Made by a program: the position numbers and the translations under genes
Assembly: GCA_947561395.2 (NCBI GenBank)
Contig: OX387183.1
Span: 57,271,915-57,335,914, forward strand
Length of the DNA: 64,000 bases
From: Buxus sempervirens
Lineage: Eukaryota > Streptophyta > Magnoliopsida > Buxales > Buxaceae
Direction: 5' to 3'
The notes under the pieces: generated by a model
Told to the model about the DNA's origin: nothing
The model's database searches: none
What the model saw: only the letters and a program-made list of their open reading frames with translations
Shown: positions 1-11,348 of the stretch, in pieces
Layout: each line of letters begins with the position of its first letter
Numbering within the stretch: the first letter of the stretch is position 1

Positions 1-890
1 GTCACTCGTCACGCAATGCTTCACATCGCAAAATTCAATGAATTGGATATCTGGTGAGCTGGAAACATGGAGTTGTAAGCTCATATCACCAAGCATTTCT
101 CAGCATGTTTGATGAGGTCTTTATATTGAGGTATTAACAGGTTTATCGAACGGAAAAACTGAACATCTCCTTTCCTTTATTGAACTTCCCTCATCTCCTA
201 ACCTAGGTTTTAAGGCTAAGATCCCTCCTCTTATGTGTGTATAGGCTTTCAATGTACCTCGTCATCATTTTTCTCAAGTTCAGAAGCAACATGTGCAATT
301 AATTGTGGAAATTATATCCAAACACGGCCTCCCATGCTGGTAATCAGCAGATATTTCATTATATTTATTAATCAGCAAATAACCAGAATCAAATGGTCAA
401 AACATATTTATTAATCTCCGTAATGAATATTTCGTTATATTTATGAGTTTTATTTATGGTATAAAGCACTGCAATACGGGCGATTTGAGCATCTTGCATT
501 TCGTTGATGATGCATAGTTGAAACTAACAGGTTTATTGTATATGGAGCTACCCCGATTGAGCAAGCATGTTCCATCGCCCAAAGGCTTAAAGAGGTCTAG
601 ATCCATCAGTCTGCGGCAGACCCTGCAATATCCGTGCGATGCTGCCATGTGTAGCATCCCATGAATGCTGTTAAACGAAAGCAAATCCTCTACTACGCAC
701 ATCTTTACTATGCTCGTCTACATTCAACAAGTGGCAGGTCGGGTCCGTTTCAGACCCAGAGATACTTTTACCCATTTCCCTACTAACCAAGGTTTACTAC
801 CCACCAATTCATCTTACCAACAAAAAAATACACTTTTCCAGCAGATTCACCCTGATTGAAACATTTCGTCTTTCCTGTCTCTTCCAACTC
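1..890. other. A+T-rich intergenic DNA, no gene seen
   Basis: No coding region or structured RNA could be supported here. One point stands out: around 649-674 there is a segment (gtagcatcccatgaatgctg and following bases) that recurs in the palindromic tandem repeat at 1.99-2.11 kb, so the two stretches share a repeat family. Confidence 0.5.
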
Positions 891-929
891 TTGCTATGCC
901 AAACCCATCCAAATCCGAAAATCTTCTGT

Positions 930-1372
930 CGAACCTTGCTCTGGAACGCACATTGTAGAGGAACCCTGCATTTTGTTCCTTGTCATCTCCCAAACCCAGA
1001 AGCTTCTTCAAATTTTCAAGACTTGAAAAGTTTCAGTCGAACCTTACTTTGGAACGCACCTTGCACTCTTGTAGAGGAACTTTGTTCCTTGTTATCTCCC
1101 AAACCCAAAAGCTTCTTCAGATTTTTGATACTTGAAAATTTTCAAGCGAACCTAACTTTGGAACGCACCTTGCAAAGGAACCTTGCATTTTGTCATTGCA
1201 AAGGAACCTTACATTTTGTTCCTTGTTATCTCCCAAACCCAAAAGCTTCTTCAGATTTTCGATTCTGAAAATTTTCGATCGAACCTTGCTTTGGAACGCA
1301 CCTTGCAGAGGAACTTTACATTTTGTTATTTGTTATTGCCCAAACCCAGAAGCACCTTCAGATTTTTAATAG
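930..1372. repeat. Minisatellite, about four copies of a ~108 bp unit
   Basis: Four copies begin with cgaacct near 930, 1038, 1147 and 1280. Each carries the same blocks in order: ggaacgcaccttgc, aggaacctt, cattttgttccttgt, tctcccaaaccca and aagcttcttcagat. Spacing is 108, 109 and 133 bp; the third unit is longer because it holds a small internal duplication of the cattttgt / gcaaaggaacctt segment. Open frames here follow from the repeat and do not look like a gene. Confidence 0.8.
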
Positions 1373-1939
1373 GGTGCTATGTTAAAGGCACTACATTCAG
1401 TGTTCTTCCAATTTTTCAAAACCTTTGGTAAGTTCGTCTTATATGGATGCACTGTACTCTAGCATGTTCAAGTTTTGGCATATCGTAACATATGAAACCT
1501 GTTATATGGATGTATCTGTTGTCCCCCTCGCTGTTAAAGTTATTGGTTTTTTGCACGCTCTACACGCAATTGAAACTTGAAATTCATTCTTTGATTGCAT
1601 TATTGGGTTCATTGCAGATATCCCCATCGACTTGTTTAATAATTGGAAATATATTCATTTGAGAGTAGGGCTGTTCGATTGAACCGTCTGGAAAATAAAT
1701 TCATTCTTTGATTGCATTATTAGGTCTAACATGATGCTCTGTATTACATTGAAATTTGTTCGGTGAGTATCGAAATTTTAATTTTGAAATCTGTTTGGCG
1801 AGTGTCGCTTCCGACGGGTTATGAGTCGGGTGTGCGGTTAACCCAACCATGGTTAACCTATTAAAAGTCTGTCACTTGTCAAATGCAAGCGAGCGTAGTA
1901 AAGACGTGCGTAGTAAAAGATTTGCTTTCTTAGTTAAAC

Positions 1940-2175
1940 TCATATTTAAAAATGTGAAATGTCAGTTCATGTGACATTTCACATTTTTTTAATATAAGAA
2001 TGTAGCATCCCAAGAATGCTATTAAACTCATTTAAAAATGTGAAATGTCAATTCATATGACATTTCACATTTTTTAATATAAAAATGTAGCATCCCACGA
2101 ATGTTATTAAATTCATCTTTAAAAATGTGAAATGTCAGTGATATATATGACATTTCACATTTTTTAATGTAAAAA
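1940..2175. repeat. Three tandem ~86 bp units, each with a near-perfect 17-bp-arm palindrome
   Basis: The arm AAAAATGTGAAATGTCA is followed after 7-11 bases by its complement TGACATTTCACATTTTT. This hairpin occurs at about 1948-1988, 2034-2075 and 2121-2165. The linker repeats too, with gtagcatccca and gaatg(c/t)tattaaa. The period is 86-87 bp. The arms are almost unchanged while the loops differ. It is probably a tandemly multiplied MITE or a small palindromic satellite. Confidence 0.85.
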
Positions 2176-3611
2176 AGGCAACATCCTACGATATGCAGAC
2201 GATTTCAACGCGGATCCACCGATTCCACACTTGTAAATCCATCACATTTCAGTGTCACATCGATGAAAACCCAAGAGCAGGGATTGGAGACCACCACGTT
2301 GTACTTTGGTTGCCCTTGTCCAGTATTTGTTTGTTCCACCTTGATGTCAAACGGCTTATGGTCACACTCCCCGCAACCTACACCCATTAAACATTTTATG
2401 TGCATCAAAGGTAAATTAAATTTTGTCCTACGCACAAAGATACTAGAATCTATTTGTTGGTGGCATTATTGTTGCAATTGTATAAGCACTTAAAGTTATG
2501 TTATAGATCCTATAAATTAGTACCAAAGCCTAGTTCTCGTGTTTTAAATCCTCCAGAGCATATGCTATGGTTTGAATTGGTGTTGTGATCCCGAATTACT
2601 CTATGGCATAGGGATTTTGGGTTGAGGGAGGTTCAATTAAGTATTACAAGGGACCCCCCCGGAAAGTTTGTGGGTTTGAGTCCCATTAGGGAATCTTGAT
2701 AAGGCATGCCACTCTTGGCAAAAGTTGTGCTTTTAGGTCTCTATCATGTTAGAAGATGATAGAGAGCTAATTGCATGAAGTGAAATAGGTACCAACCTTT
2801 CTCAAAGACGAGGAGAATCACCACAAATGCCAAGAAGACCTTCAGGCGTTCTGCCATTTTTAACTTTCTTTCCGCACGTTAACGAGACGTTCTACCTCAT
2901 CTTTCTCCCTCGTCAAGGTTGTAATTTAAATAAGATGACATAATCTTGCGACCATAAATCATAAAGATTTTCAAGATCTTAAGCAATTGGTGTTCTTCCT
3001 GACTCATATATCCTACCAGGATTTCATCTGATTCTGATGTGAAATCGGGATGTCACCTATTGTTTTTACGTTTGTAAAATATTAAAAGAATAAATATTTA
3101 TACCCTCACCCAAAAGAATGAAGTTTATTTTAAAAGAATAAATATTATATGCCACATTTACGTTAGCATTTTATTTCTTTTCACATAAAGTCAAAGTTCC
3201 TAGCTATGACATGGAATTCTATGTTTTCTGTGAAAATAATAATCTATTTCATCTTATTACATCCAAGATGATTCGAATTCAATTCAAATATTTATTATGA
3301 TCCATGTCATCCTCATAATATATTCTACGCATGTTTATCCCAAAGTCAAATCTTTAGTTTGATAGGTATTTCTTGTCGTTCTCATGATCATCATTTTTTC
3401 TATATATTATTTTTTTTATAGGCTAATGAATCTTCCAATCAACGTAATCTTCAAAGTAAAATTTAAATTTTCTTTATTAAATTAAACCTTCAATGTAATC
3501 TTTTTTTTTTTTTAAATTTAAAAAAATGGCGTGAATTAGGACCTCAAGAGCTTCTAAGAATCTAAACTAGCGAGTGCATCTAAAAAGGGGAATCGTCTCA
3601 TTTTTCCCACT

Positions 3612-3832
3612 ATAGGTGGTAGTAGGGCTGCAACTCGGTGCGGTTTGGTTTGGGTTGGCCTCAACCCAAGACCAAACCAAGGTTACTGATGGTCAGCCCA
3701 AAACCAAACCGAACCGACCTCAAAACCGAAATACCCAAACCGAAAACCGAACCGATTATTTAAAGAAAACCCATAACCCAACCCAAACCGAACCAAATTA
3801 CAAAATTCAGTTCGGTTTGGGTCATTTTCCTA
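3612..3832. repeat. Decayed palindromic MITE, 'cggtttggtttgggtt' type
   Basis: The left part reads tagggctgcaactcgg, then cggtttggtttgggttgg; the right part carries many aaaccgaaccga motifs and ends in ttcggtttgggtc. This self-complementary composition and the tagggctgcaa start are common in non-autonomous hAT-like elements of plants. I found no clean second terminus or target duplication, so family and right boundary are uncertain. The translated frame here is the repeat itself. Confidence 0.45.
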
Positions 3833-4089
3833 TACTTTAAACATGTTATCAAGAGAAAGATTCCCACTTTTGCCCAAAAAAAAAAAAATTTTAATAATAC
3901 ACAACAAATTTAAAGGATCATCACTTACATGCAGTCCAATCCCTTAAGTAGTTCACATGAATACATAAGATAGAGCAAAGAGCTTAGAATCCAAGTCATA
4001 TGTTAATTGTTTTGGATTACACTTTTGAGTTCATGAATCAATTTAATAATTAACTACAAAGATTTATAAAATAATGAAACAAAATCTGA

Positions 4090-5812
4090 GTTTTTTTTAA
4101 AGGAAATGATAAAAAGGCATACAACTTGGATTATACTGCGTGGCACATCTGCACACTGGATGGGCTATATACAATTAGAACATTGAAACAATGTGTAGAT
4201 TGGGTTATGCTTGCATCTCCTCTCAATATTATCTCTTGTAATCAATGGGAACTTGGCCGGATTCTTTCAAGGAGACAAGGGGCTGAGACAAGTGGTCCTC
4301 TGTCTCCATACATCTTTGCCTTGATCCCGGAATTGCTCTTCTATCATTGACAAACAATCTCAACTGAATTTTAGGCCTCACCCCAACTGCAAGTTTTTCA
4401 ACATCAAAAGCCTATGCTTTGCAAATAATCTGTATGTCTTCTCCCATGGGGACACCAAATCTGTTATTTGCATTTCCAAAGCTTTGGAAGATGGAAAAGC
4501 TCTTCAGATTAAGGGCCAAGCCAAAGAAGAGCCTTCTTTTATTCTGTGAAGTTCCTGATGTGTCTTAAGGAAATCATTCTACAAATTCTTCCTTTCATTG
4601 TAGCGCAACTTCCTGTAAGATAGATGGGTTTACCTCTCATCCCTCAAAGCTTACCAAATGCAACATCAAGGCAAAAATATTATCATGGAAAACACAGTTT
4701 TTATCTTATGCAGGTAGAGCGCAATTAATCAGGAATGTTCTATTCTCTCTTTCAATCCATTGGCTTTCAATCTTTGCACTCCCCAAATTCATTATTTTTG
4801 AAGATTGAACAAATGTGTAGGAAGTTTTTGTGTGCAGGACCTGATTTGACAGGAAAATTGCACTTGTGAATTGGTCTGCAATATGCTTTTCTCTAATCAA
4901 TCTCTTTGGAGTACCTCCTGAGCACATGAGCAACCCTCCTGAGGAACAGAAATATTTGGACAATCAAAACTCCAAAGAACTGCACCTGGTGTTGGAGGAA
5001 GATACGTGATACTTGGAGTATTGCTTGGCATTAAATATCAAGAGCACCAAGGTATGGCATGACGACTGGATAATCTACCCTCTCCATATACCAGAAAAGA
5101 GGAAAACATTGTTTGGTTAGCTTCGGAGGATGGTGTTTACACTCTTAGGAGAAGTACACTCGTATTAGGCAGTCTAAAGAAGCTGTTTTCTGGCACAAGG
5201 CAGTATGGTTTGCCTGAAATATTCCCAGGCATGCTTTTATACTTGGGTTTGAATGCCAAGGAAAAAACTTCTCACCCAAAACCATCCTCTAGACTTCTAA
5301 GTGCGCGTCTTTTGCCAAGTTCACCTTGAGGATTTGAAACACTTGCTTTTCAAATGCCAATACAGAAATCCTAAGAAAGGATTGTCTAAAACCCTCAATT
5401 ACAGGATGGATGGAAGAAGTAAAGCGGCTAACTCAGAGGTAGTCTGGTTCTGATTTCTGCTTTTTTTTTCCTATCAAGAAAGCTTCCATGGTAGCAACCG
5501 TATATCACCCTTGGAGAGAAAAATAAAAGAATCCTCCTTAAGAAGTGCCTTCCAACTGAGAAGATCATGGAGAGCATTTGCATGGTTACTAGATTGAAAT
5601 GCGGTGGCAGAATGAATCAACTAAAGACACAGTTTTGCAAGGGATATATTTGCAGAACTTGGGTCACATCCTTCATTTTCAATATAATTTAATTAGATTG
5701 TAGGGCTTCTTCTTCTGTTTCTTTCTCTTATTGAGAAGCGTATTGTAATGAGGCCACTACAGTTGAGATGTACTTTTAAATTCTCCTTTTTTTTTATATA
5801 TGTAAAATACAT
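4090..5812 (+). mobile_element. Decayed L1-type LINE: reverse-transcriptase C-terminal part and 3' end
   Basis: Several frames together give L1 reverse-transcriptase motifs in the right order on the plus strand. These are an RQG...GPLSPYIFALI block near 4275-4325, a catalytic-region remnant (LCFANNLYVFSHGDTKSVI) near 4410-4465, and a KILSWKTQFLSYAGRAQLI block near 4675-4730, followed by the long C-terminal segment. The T-rich 3' end lies at 5780-5812. Many frameshifts and stops interrupt it, and the canonical FADD residues read FANN, so it is dead. The 5' half (endonuclease and start of RT) is missing. Confidence 0.8.
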
Positions 5813-6182
5813 ACATAATCTCCAAAAAATAAAAGAAAAAATACTTGATTGCAAGTCAGAGAATGGATTGCGGAAAATGGAACCTGATCCATGAGATAAA
5901 TAACTAAAACTGGATTACAGCATATCACGCATTTAGACTGTTAGCAACCCAATGAGTAGGGATTCATCAACTGCTTCTGTTACAATCCATAAAATAGAAA
6001 AGAACTAACAATGAAACTACAGAAGCCAGAAGGTACATATAGACAGCAAATCAAATTTCCTAAACATTTTGGACCGACAATTGGTTAAGTGAAACAGCAT
6101 GACCGAGGGGATATTGATGCCAAATCAAATGTCTTTTAGCCACGCAGATAGAGGTCAAATGGTCCAGCAGCTGCAGTTGCGG

Positions 6183-9100
6183 TCAATCAAAGATTCCTCT
6201 AGCTGTTCTTCTAAACATGCCATAAACCTGTGATGCGGCTTTCAGCTCATTTAATTAGTTACACATCCACCCCCATTGTTATAACTATCAGTATGGTTTG
6301 AAAATTAACTCTACTACTACTAGCTGTTTACCTGTTTGGAAGAAAGTCCAACTTTTTCTAAATCTGACAACTGCAACCACACAAGTTTTTCAAGTCAGTA
6401 CTCACCCTCTTTTATTTTAGATGCCTGACTATTATTTTGCACAAGTTTCTAAATTTTTTCTTACTGATTTTAATGGGCTTGTTTCTCTCAGCTCACATAT
6501 ATATTCTGCTCTTTTTTGTCCAATCCCCTGGGAATGAAAAAATAATAATAACAGTAAGTAGCAAATGAGTTATATGAAGAAGAAACAGGCAGGCAATTCA
6601 CAGCCTTTGATCTATGTAAAGAAGTATACCTTCAATCCCAGCAGCTCCTCCCTGTTATGGAAAGAATGGAGACAGTCAAGCTCCAAAACACAATGTTCAT
6701 CGAGGCTAAGTAATTTAAGTTTAGTCAAAATGAAATGAGATAGAGGTGGTAGAACCAGACATACTTGCTAGCGGAATTCAAGACTGCAAGATACTCTTGA
6801 ACAAGGGAGCTCTGTCAAACCAAATCATCACAGAAAAAAGGAAATTTATCGTTTAACTCATAACTGCAAGAACATGGGAAACTGGAATCTTGTGATGCCA
6901 GATAATTCTACGGACCTTCAAATTGGAACTCCTTGTGTTGAATGTATCAAGTGGGGTGTTGGCAGTTTGGGTGTCGATGCTCTCAGATTTCAGAACATAT
7001 GGTGTCACAGGAGTCTTTAACTCCAAAGAGGCTAGACAGCTTTTGTCCTCAGATGAGAGATCATTAAGGGTTTTCATATTGTAGTTTATAGGAGAAAGAG
7101 CTTTTCTCACAGAATTTTGCGGAGCTTTTAACTGATCAGTAAGGCATGGTGACTTTACAACATTGGTTGACTGCATTGTTGTGCCTGAGTTATCCAGTTG
7201 TCTGCCTGCATACAATGTAGAGAACCTCAACTTGGCTTCATAATTTCTATAGCAACACAATGATTCATTTCAATATGACAATTTAAGTCCCCCACATACA
7301 AGGTCTAAAACCCTCAACTTGACTTCATGATTTCTATAGCAACACAAAGATTAATTTCAAAATGACAATTTAAGCCCCTCAAGATATCAAAAACATGTAA
7401 AGCTTTAAATAGATTCAGTGAAAACAGAATGATACCATTTGGATGTGATATTAATTCTAACATGCTGATCCCATTGGTTGCAACTGGCTTCTCTTCCGAA
7501 CTGTTCTTTGCTGTGCTACAGTTCATGCTCTGCAGTGAAACTTCAATTAGAACAAAAAGCCATTATTTTCTAAATAGTTTTCTGTGTCAATGTTGATGAA
7601 AGAATTACTAACATGGTTTAACTGAGAATTATTATCATGATCATCAGGTGGTGCAGTTGCATGGTCCTCGAAGCTCTCATAGTTTGAGTTAGTTGAACCA
7701 TCATCTTTCATGAAACTAATGCAGTATTTGGAGCCTTCAACTTTCTTGAAGCACGTATCCTGCAACAAAGTTATCCCATAAAGAGGACCACAGATCGCAC
7801 TTATCTTCACAGGGGTCTACAAAATGAATTCTGAAAGTGATAGAATAATTTCATGATAGGACTTAATGTGGAAAAAAAAATTTGTAGGTGCATGTTTCAT
7901 TTCTTCCTTGCAGATACAAATGTTCCATGATTGTTGTTTGTGAGGCCATTTTCCATGGAGTTTTAGTAATAATTTTTGTTTAGATTATTGCACTAACATG
8001 TTTCTAAATCATTTCTTACATTCATGAAAGGAACACAGAGACCTCCGGCATTCAATCTATTCCTGCCAGAAAAAAAAAAGGAATACAATCAAACACAAAA
8101 AGTAACTAAAGCTAAAGGCATTAGCTTCTGCTGTAAAAAACATGATCTCAAAGGCTCTCACCTTTCCTTTGCAATGGAAAAACGTGGGTATTTAGCACTC
8201 TTGTCCTTGGCAGAAGTCATATATAAATTGAGTTTTGATATGGACTGCACGGAAGTAGGAGTTTTGCTAAAAACTGGAGAGACAAATGCTCCCATTTTCT
8301 GGATACTTTTCGTCTTGCCTTTTGATTCAAGCCAAGCATGTAATTTTGCTTCCATGTCAACTTTTTCCTTAGGAGTATCTTGTTCTTGAGCTGAAGAAAT
8401 ATAATTTGTAATCTGCCTTGACCGAGCAGCTAAACTGAGAGTATTAACAGATTCTTGGTATTCGCCTGGATTCTATTACAAGGAGGGAAGCAGGGACCCA
8501 TTAAATTTCAGAACAACATAGATACTGTCCAACCCAAAAACCTAAAAGAAAAAAAAAAGTCAGCTTCTCAAGCTCCCTACCAGGCAGGCAACCAATAAAG
8601 AACAACTTGTTCCTCCCAGAGAGTCCTGCAATATCCGGGTCAGTTTGCTCTCTCTGTAAGGTACTCGGGGTTTGTTGTTGTTGAGAGCATAGATCACGTT
8701 TGACAAGGCAAACAGAGACTGATTAATTTTTGCACTCTCTTGGAGACGAATCCCTTCATTGCAGGTTCTTCTATTGTCCTCATTACCTAGGGTAAAAGAA
8801 ACATGGAGAATCAGGTTTTAATCTTGCAAAGAACTCAATCCTAATAAAAATGTGGAATCTGCTTAAAAGATACAGACACCTGCCAAATCAATGAGGTTTA
8901 TCTTCCCTGTGACGACAGCCCCGGAACCATCACTGCAGGGAGTTGAAACAACAATCACAAGCACCCCATGGCTTCTGCTGGAGACGTCGTTAAGGCCTGT
9001 ATGTGCAACCTTCCTCCTTTGAATCCCAGAAGAAAAGACTTGATGGAATTCTGACATGGAGTCTACAGGGACACGAGACAGTCCTCTGAGCTGAATATGC

Positions 9101-9896
9101 CCGTCTTTGTCCTCTAAAACGGATATTTCCTTTGCTTTGGGTTCCAATAGATCGTAACACCTGTCCATATAGACTTCATAGTATGAAATCTCTATAGTGC
9201 TTCGAGTGTTGTTACACATCAACATAATTGTAGACATGGCCAGTGGCATGAGACCTGGATGCTCTTCAGTCCCCTAGAACAACAACCAGGATCTTATCAT
9301 CTAATATCCTATCTGTGATCAACACATATAATAAACAAAACCCCCCAAATATTAATACAGCAGGAAGAGGGTCTCCGTTGATCATACCTGCATTGTATGG
9401 GTTTTCCCACTACCCGTTGCCCCATAAGCAAATACAGTAGCACTGCATCCATGAAAGATCCCTTGAATCAAAGGGCTAACCTCTTTGTGAAAGATCTGAG
9501 AGACATTGTCCTCTTCTTGTCCAAAAAAGGAATCCAACTTGTAACACTCATTCCGGCTGCGATAAAAGAAAAGGCATCACACGAGTCGCTAAAACCGTTG
9601 ATCTGCAAAAACTCAGTTCATCCTCCAAGAAAATCGAAAAAAGAAAAAAAATTAAGAAGAAGACATTCAGGAGATTTGTCTCACCTAGTTTCATGATCTT
9701 TGAGATGAACAGCAACCTCTTCACCGGATCCATATTCCCGATCGAGGATGGAGACACAAGTTTTCGGGTTTCCGCCCTTCGCATTGATCTCATGAGGAAG
9801 AAAGGGGCGAACCCTTACAATAACCCTAACTTTGTACATCGAAATCGACTGCAACTGTTTTGCAGGAGTCGAAGATCCGACGGAGAGGGTTTCCAT
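6183..9896 (-). CDS. Kinesin-like protein of the KIN-10 (KIF22/NOD-like) family
   Basis: Microtubule motor; I assembled 14 exons: 9896-9685, 9556-9388, 9273-8880, 8786-8581, 8472-8162, 8062-8020, 7816-7613, 7529-7436, 7205-6916, 6811-6765, 6651-6630, 6527-6465, 6370-6332 and 6227-6183. They join in phase to 712 codons plus TGA. The motor domain has the P-loop GATGSGKT (about residues 116-123), switch I NDVSSRSH (about 222-229), switch II DLAGNED (about 255-261) and [17 protein letters not shown] low-complexity middle leads to a C-terminal helix-hairpin-helix ([15 protein letters not shown], then [13 protein letters not shown]), which marks KIF22/NOD-type kinesins. Arabidopsis KIN-10B or KIN-10C should be the nearest relatives, but I cannot tell which. 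The start is the first methionine ahead of VRVIVRVRP. No defect was seen. Confidence 0.93.
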
Positions 9897-10205
9897 GAAA
9901 AAGAACTCAAATGACGAAATGGGAACTCGATTTGAAGAAACTGACAGTTACAAGCGAACTAGTAAAAATCGTAGAGCTTCCTTGAATGAAAGAAGAGAAA
10001 GTAAAGAGGGTGTTGCAGGTTTCGACCGTTGGACGACGACAGAGCCGGTTTTAAATTGCCATTTTGAATTCAATCGTTGGGGGGAACCTTGCCTTCTCTT
10101 GTGTGCTTTTCGTATGTTATTACAGTGGGGTCCGTGCAAAATCAAATGCGAACCGTTCGTATTTGTCAGCTGAATTTTGTAAAGAGGAACTAATGATCAA
10201 AGGAC
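9897..10205. promoter_or_regulatory. Kinesin 5' flank
   Basis: This is the stretch directly upstream of the kinesin start codon (gene on the minus strand); it should hold the 5' leader and core promoter. I see no single TATA box that I would assign with confidence. It ends at a short hAT MITE starting at 10214. Confidence 0.4.
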
Positions 10206-10530
10206 ATTATACGCAAGGTTTACAGTTTCAGAGGCGTGCCGCCAAAATTTCGTTTTTTTTACCCCCAACAATGTGTTTCGCTGGGGGAAATCGTCATTGT
10301 GCATTGCTGGTGATTTGGTGATTTTTTGGCCAAACGGAGCGGCGTGCCGGCGAAACGAAGCGGCGTGCAGGCAAAATTTCCCCATAATCTGAAAAAAAAA
10401 CCCAATTTTTGCCCATTTTTTGCCTTTTTAATTTTTTCTGTTGTTTCAGCGAGATGTGCCGGCGAAATTTCGTTTTGGCCGATGGGCATGCCCGCCCATC
10501 GGCACCGAAACTATGAACCTTGATTATACG
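10206..10530. mobile_element. hAT-type MITE, CGGCG-rich family, copy 1, with 8-bp target duplication
   Basis: The element runs 10214-10522 (309 bp) and is flanked by the perfect 8-bp direct repeat ATTATACG (10206-10213 and 10523-10530). The termini are inverted: caaggtttacagtttc on the left and, read on the other strand, caaggttcatagtttcgg on the right. An 8-bp duplication is the hallmark of hAT transposition. The interior is unusually GC-rich, with cggcgtgccggcgaaa repeats, and has no coding capacity. A relative lies at 16091-16534 and a degraded one near 49.8 kb. Confidence 0.88.
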
Positions 10531-11059
10531 TGAGGATCCTTATGGACCTTTATATTACTTCTACACATAATTCATAGCATAAGATTGTGAGAGCTCGTTA
10601 TTTCCATAGCAGCAATTATGCAAGCAATAATGGGTGGCAAGTGCGGCAAGTATGTGGATGTAAATATGAGTTATACTACTTGATTTTGTAAGTAATTATA
10701 ACTAATTCTGAAGTATTATAAGTCAATATAAACAAAAAGAAAGGGTTCTTGGATATTAAATGTTCAGTTGAGAATTTGCAAGGTTTTATATGAACAGTAC
10801 AAAGATAAAGATATGTGGCAAAGAGCACTGCAATGACTATTAGAAGTTACAAGTCAATATGAAAAAAGGAAAGTGCTCTCTGGGCATCAAATGTCACTTG
10901 AGAATTTGCAAAATTTTGTGTAGACAATAAAAAGCAAAATGATGTAGTAAAAAAACAGTGTAGTGCCTTTTATCCCTTAAAATGTTTAAATTTAGATTTA
11001 AAACTACTTAATTAGCTTGTATGCAGTTAATAAGTTTGATATAAAAATCTAAGTAAAAG

Positions 11060-11161
11060 TGAAAGGTATATTAAATGCATCTCGGGAGTGGTAGCCCAAT
11101 GGTCCTCCGAGTTACATGTGGGGATCTTTAGTCTTAAAAAAGGATGAAAGGTATATTAAAT
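11060..11161 (+). mobile_element. 68-bp retroposed tRNA-like/SINE fragment with 17-bp target duplication
   Basis: The insert 11077-11144 is bracketed by the exact 17-bp repeat TGAAAGGTATATTAAAT (11060-11076 and 11145-11161). It contains tagcccaatgg, which fits the A box of a Pol III promoter (TRGCNNAGYNGG), and ends in an A-rich tail (cttaaaaaagga). A long target duplication with an A-rich tail is the signature of LINE-driven retroposition. I cannot name the source tRNA or SINE; a B box is not clear, so this may be a 5' fragment. Confidence 0.7.
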
Positions 11162-11348
11162 ATTCCATCATCGTTAAGATAGATGTGCATAGGTAATTTA
11201 TTGTTCTTGCTTTGGCTAATTATGCTTTGGATTATTGTTCTTGCTTTTGGCGGAATTCCCCTCCTCCTTTTCTCTCTACTCTGTTGTTTGGCAAGGCTAG
11301 AGGTGTAATTTATGATTGAGTTATCTAATATATTCTCCTCTGATTACC

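Noticed and set aside
891-1431. Overlapping open frames of 125 and 82 codons
   Set aside because: They arise from a 108-bp minisatellite; no domain, and the 'protein' only repeats the DNA unit.
2575-2800. Possible SINE (gtgggtttgagtccc resembles a B box)
   Set aside because: No A box at proper spacing, no tail and no target duplication could be found.
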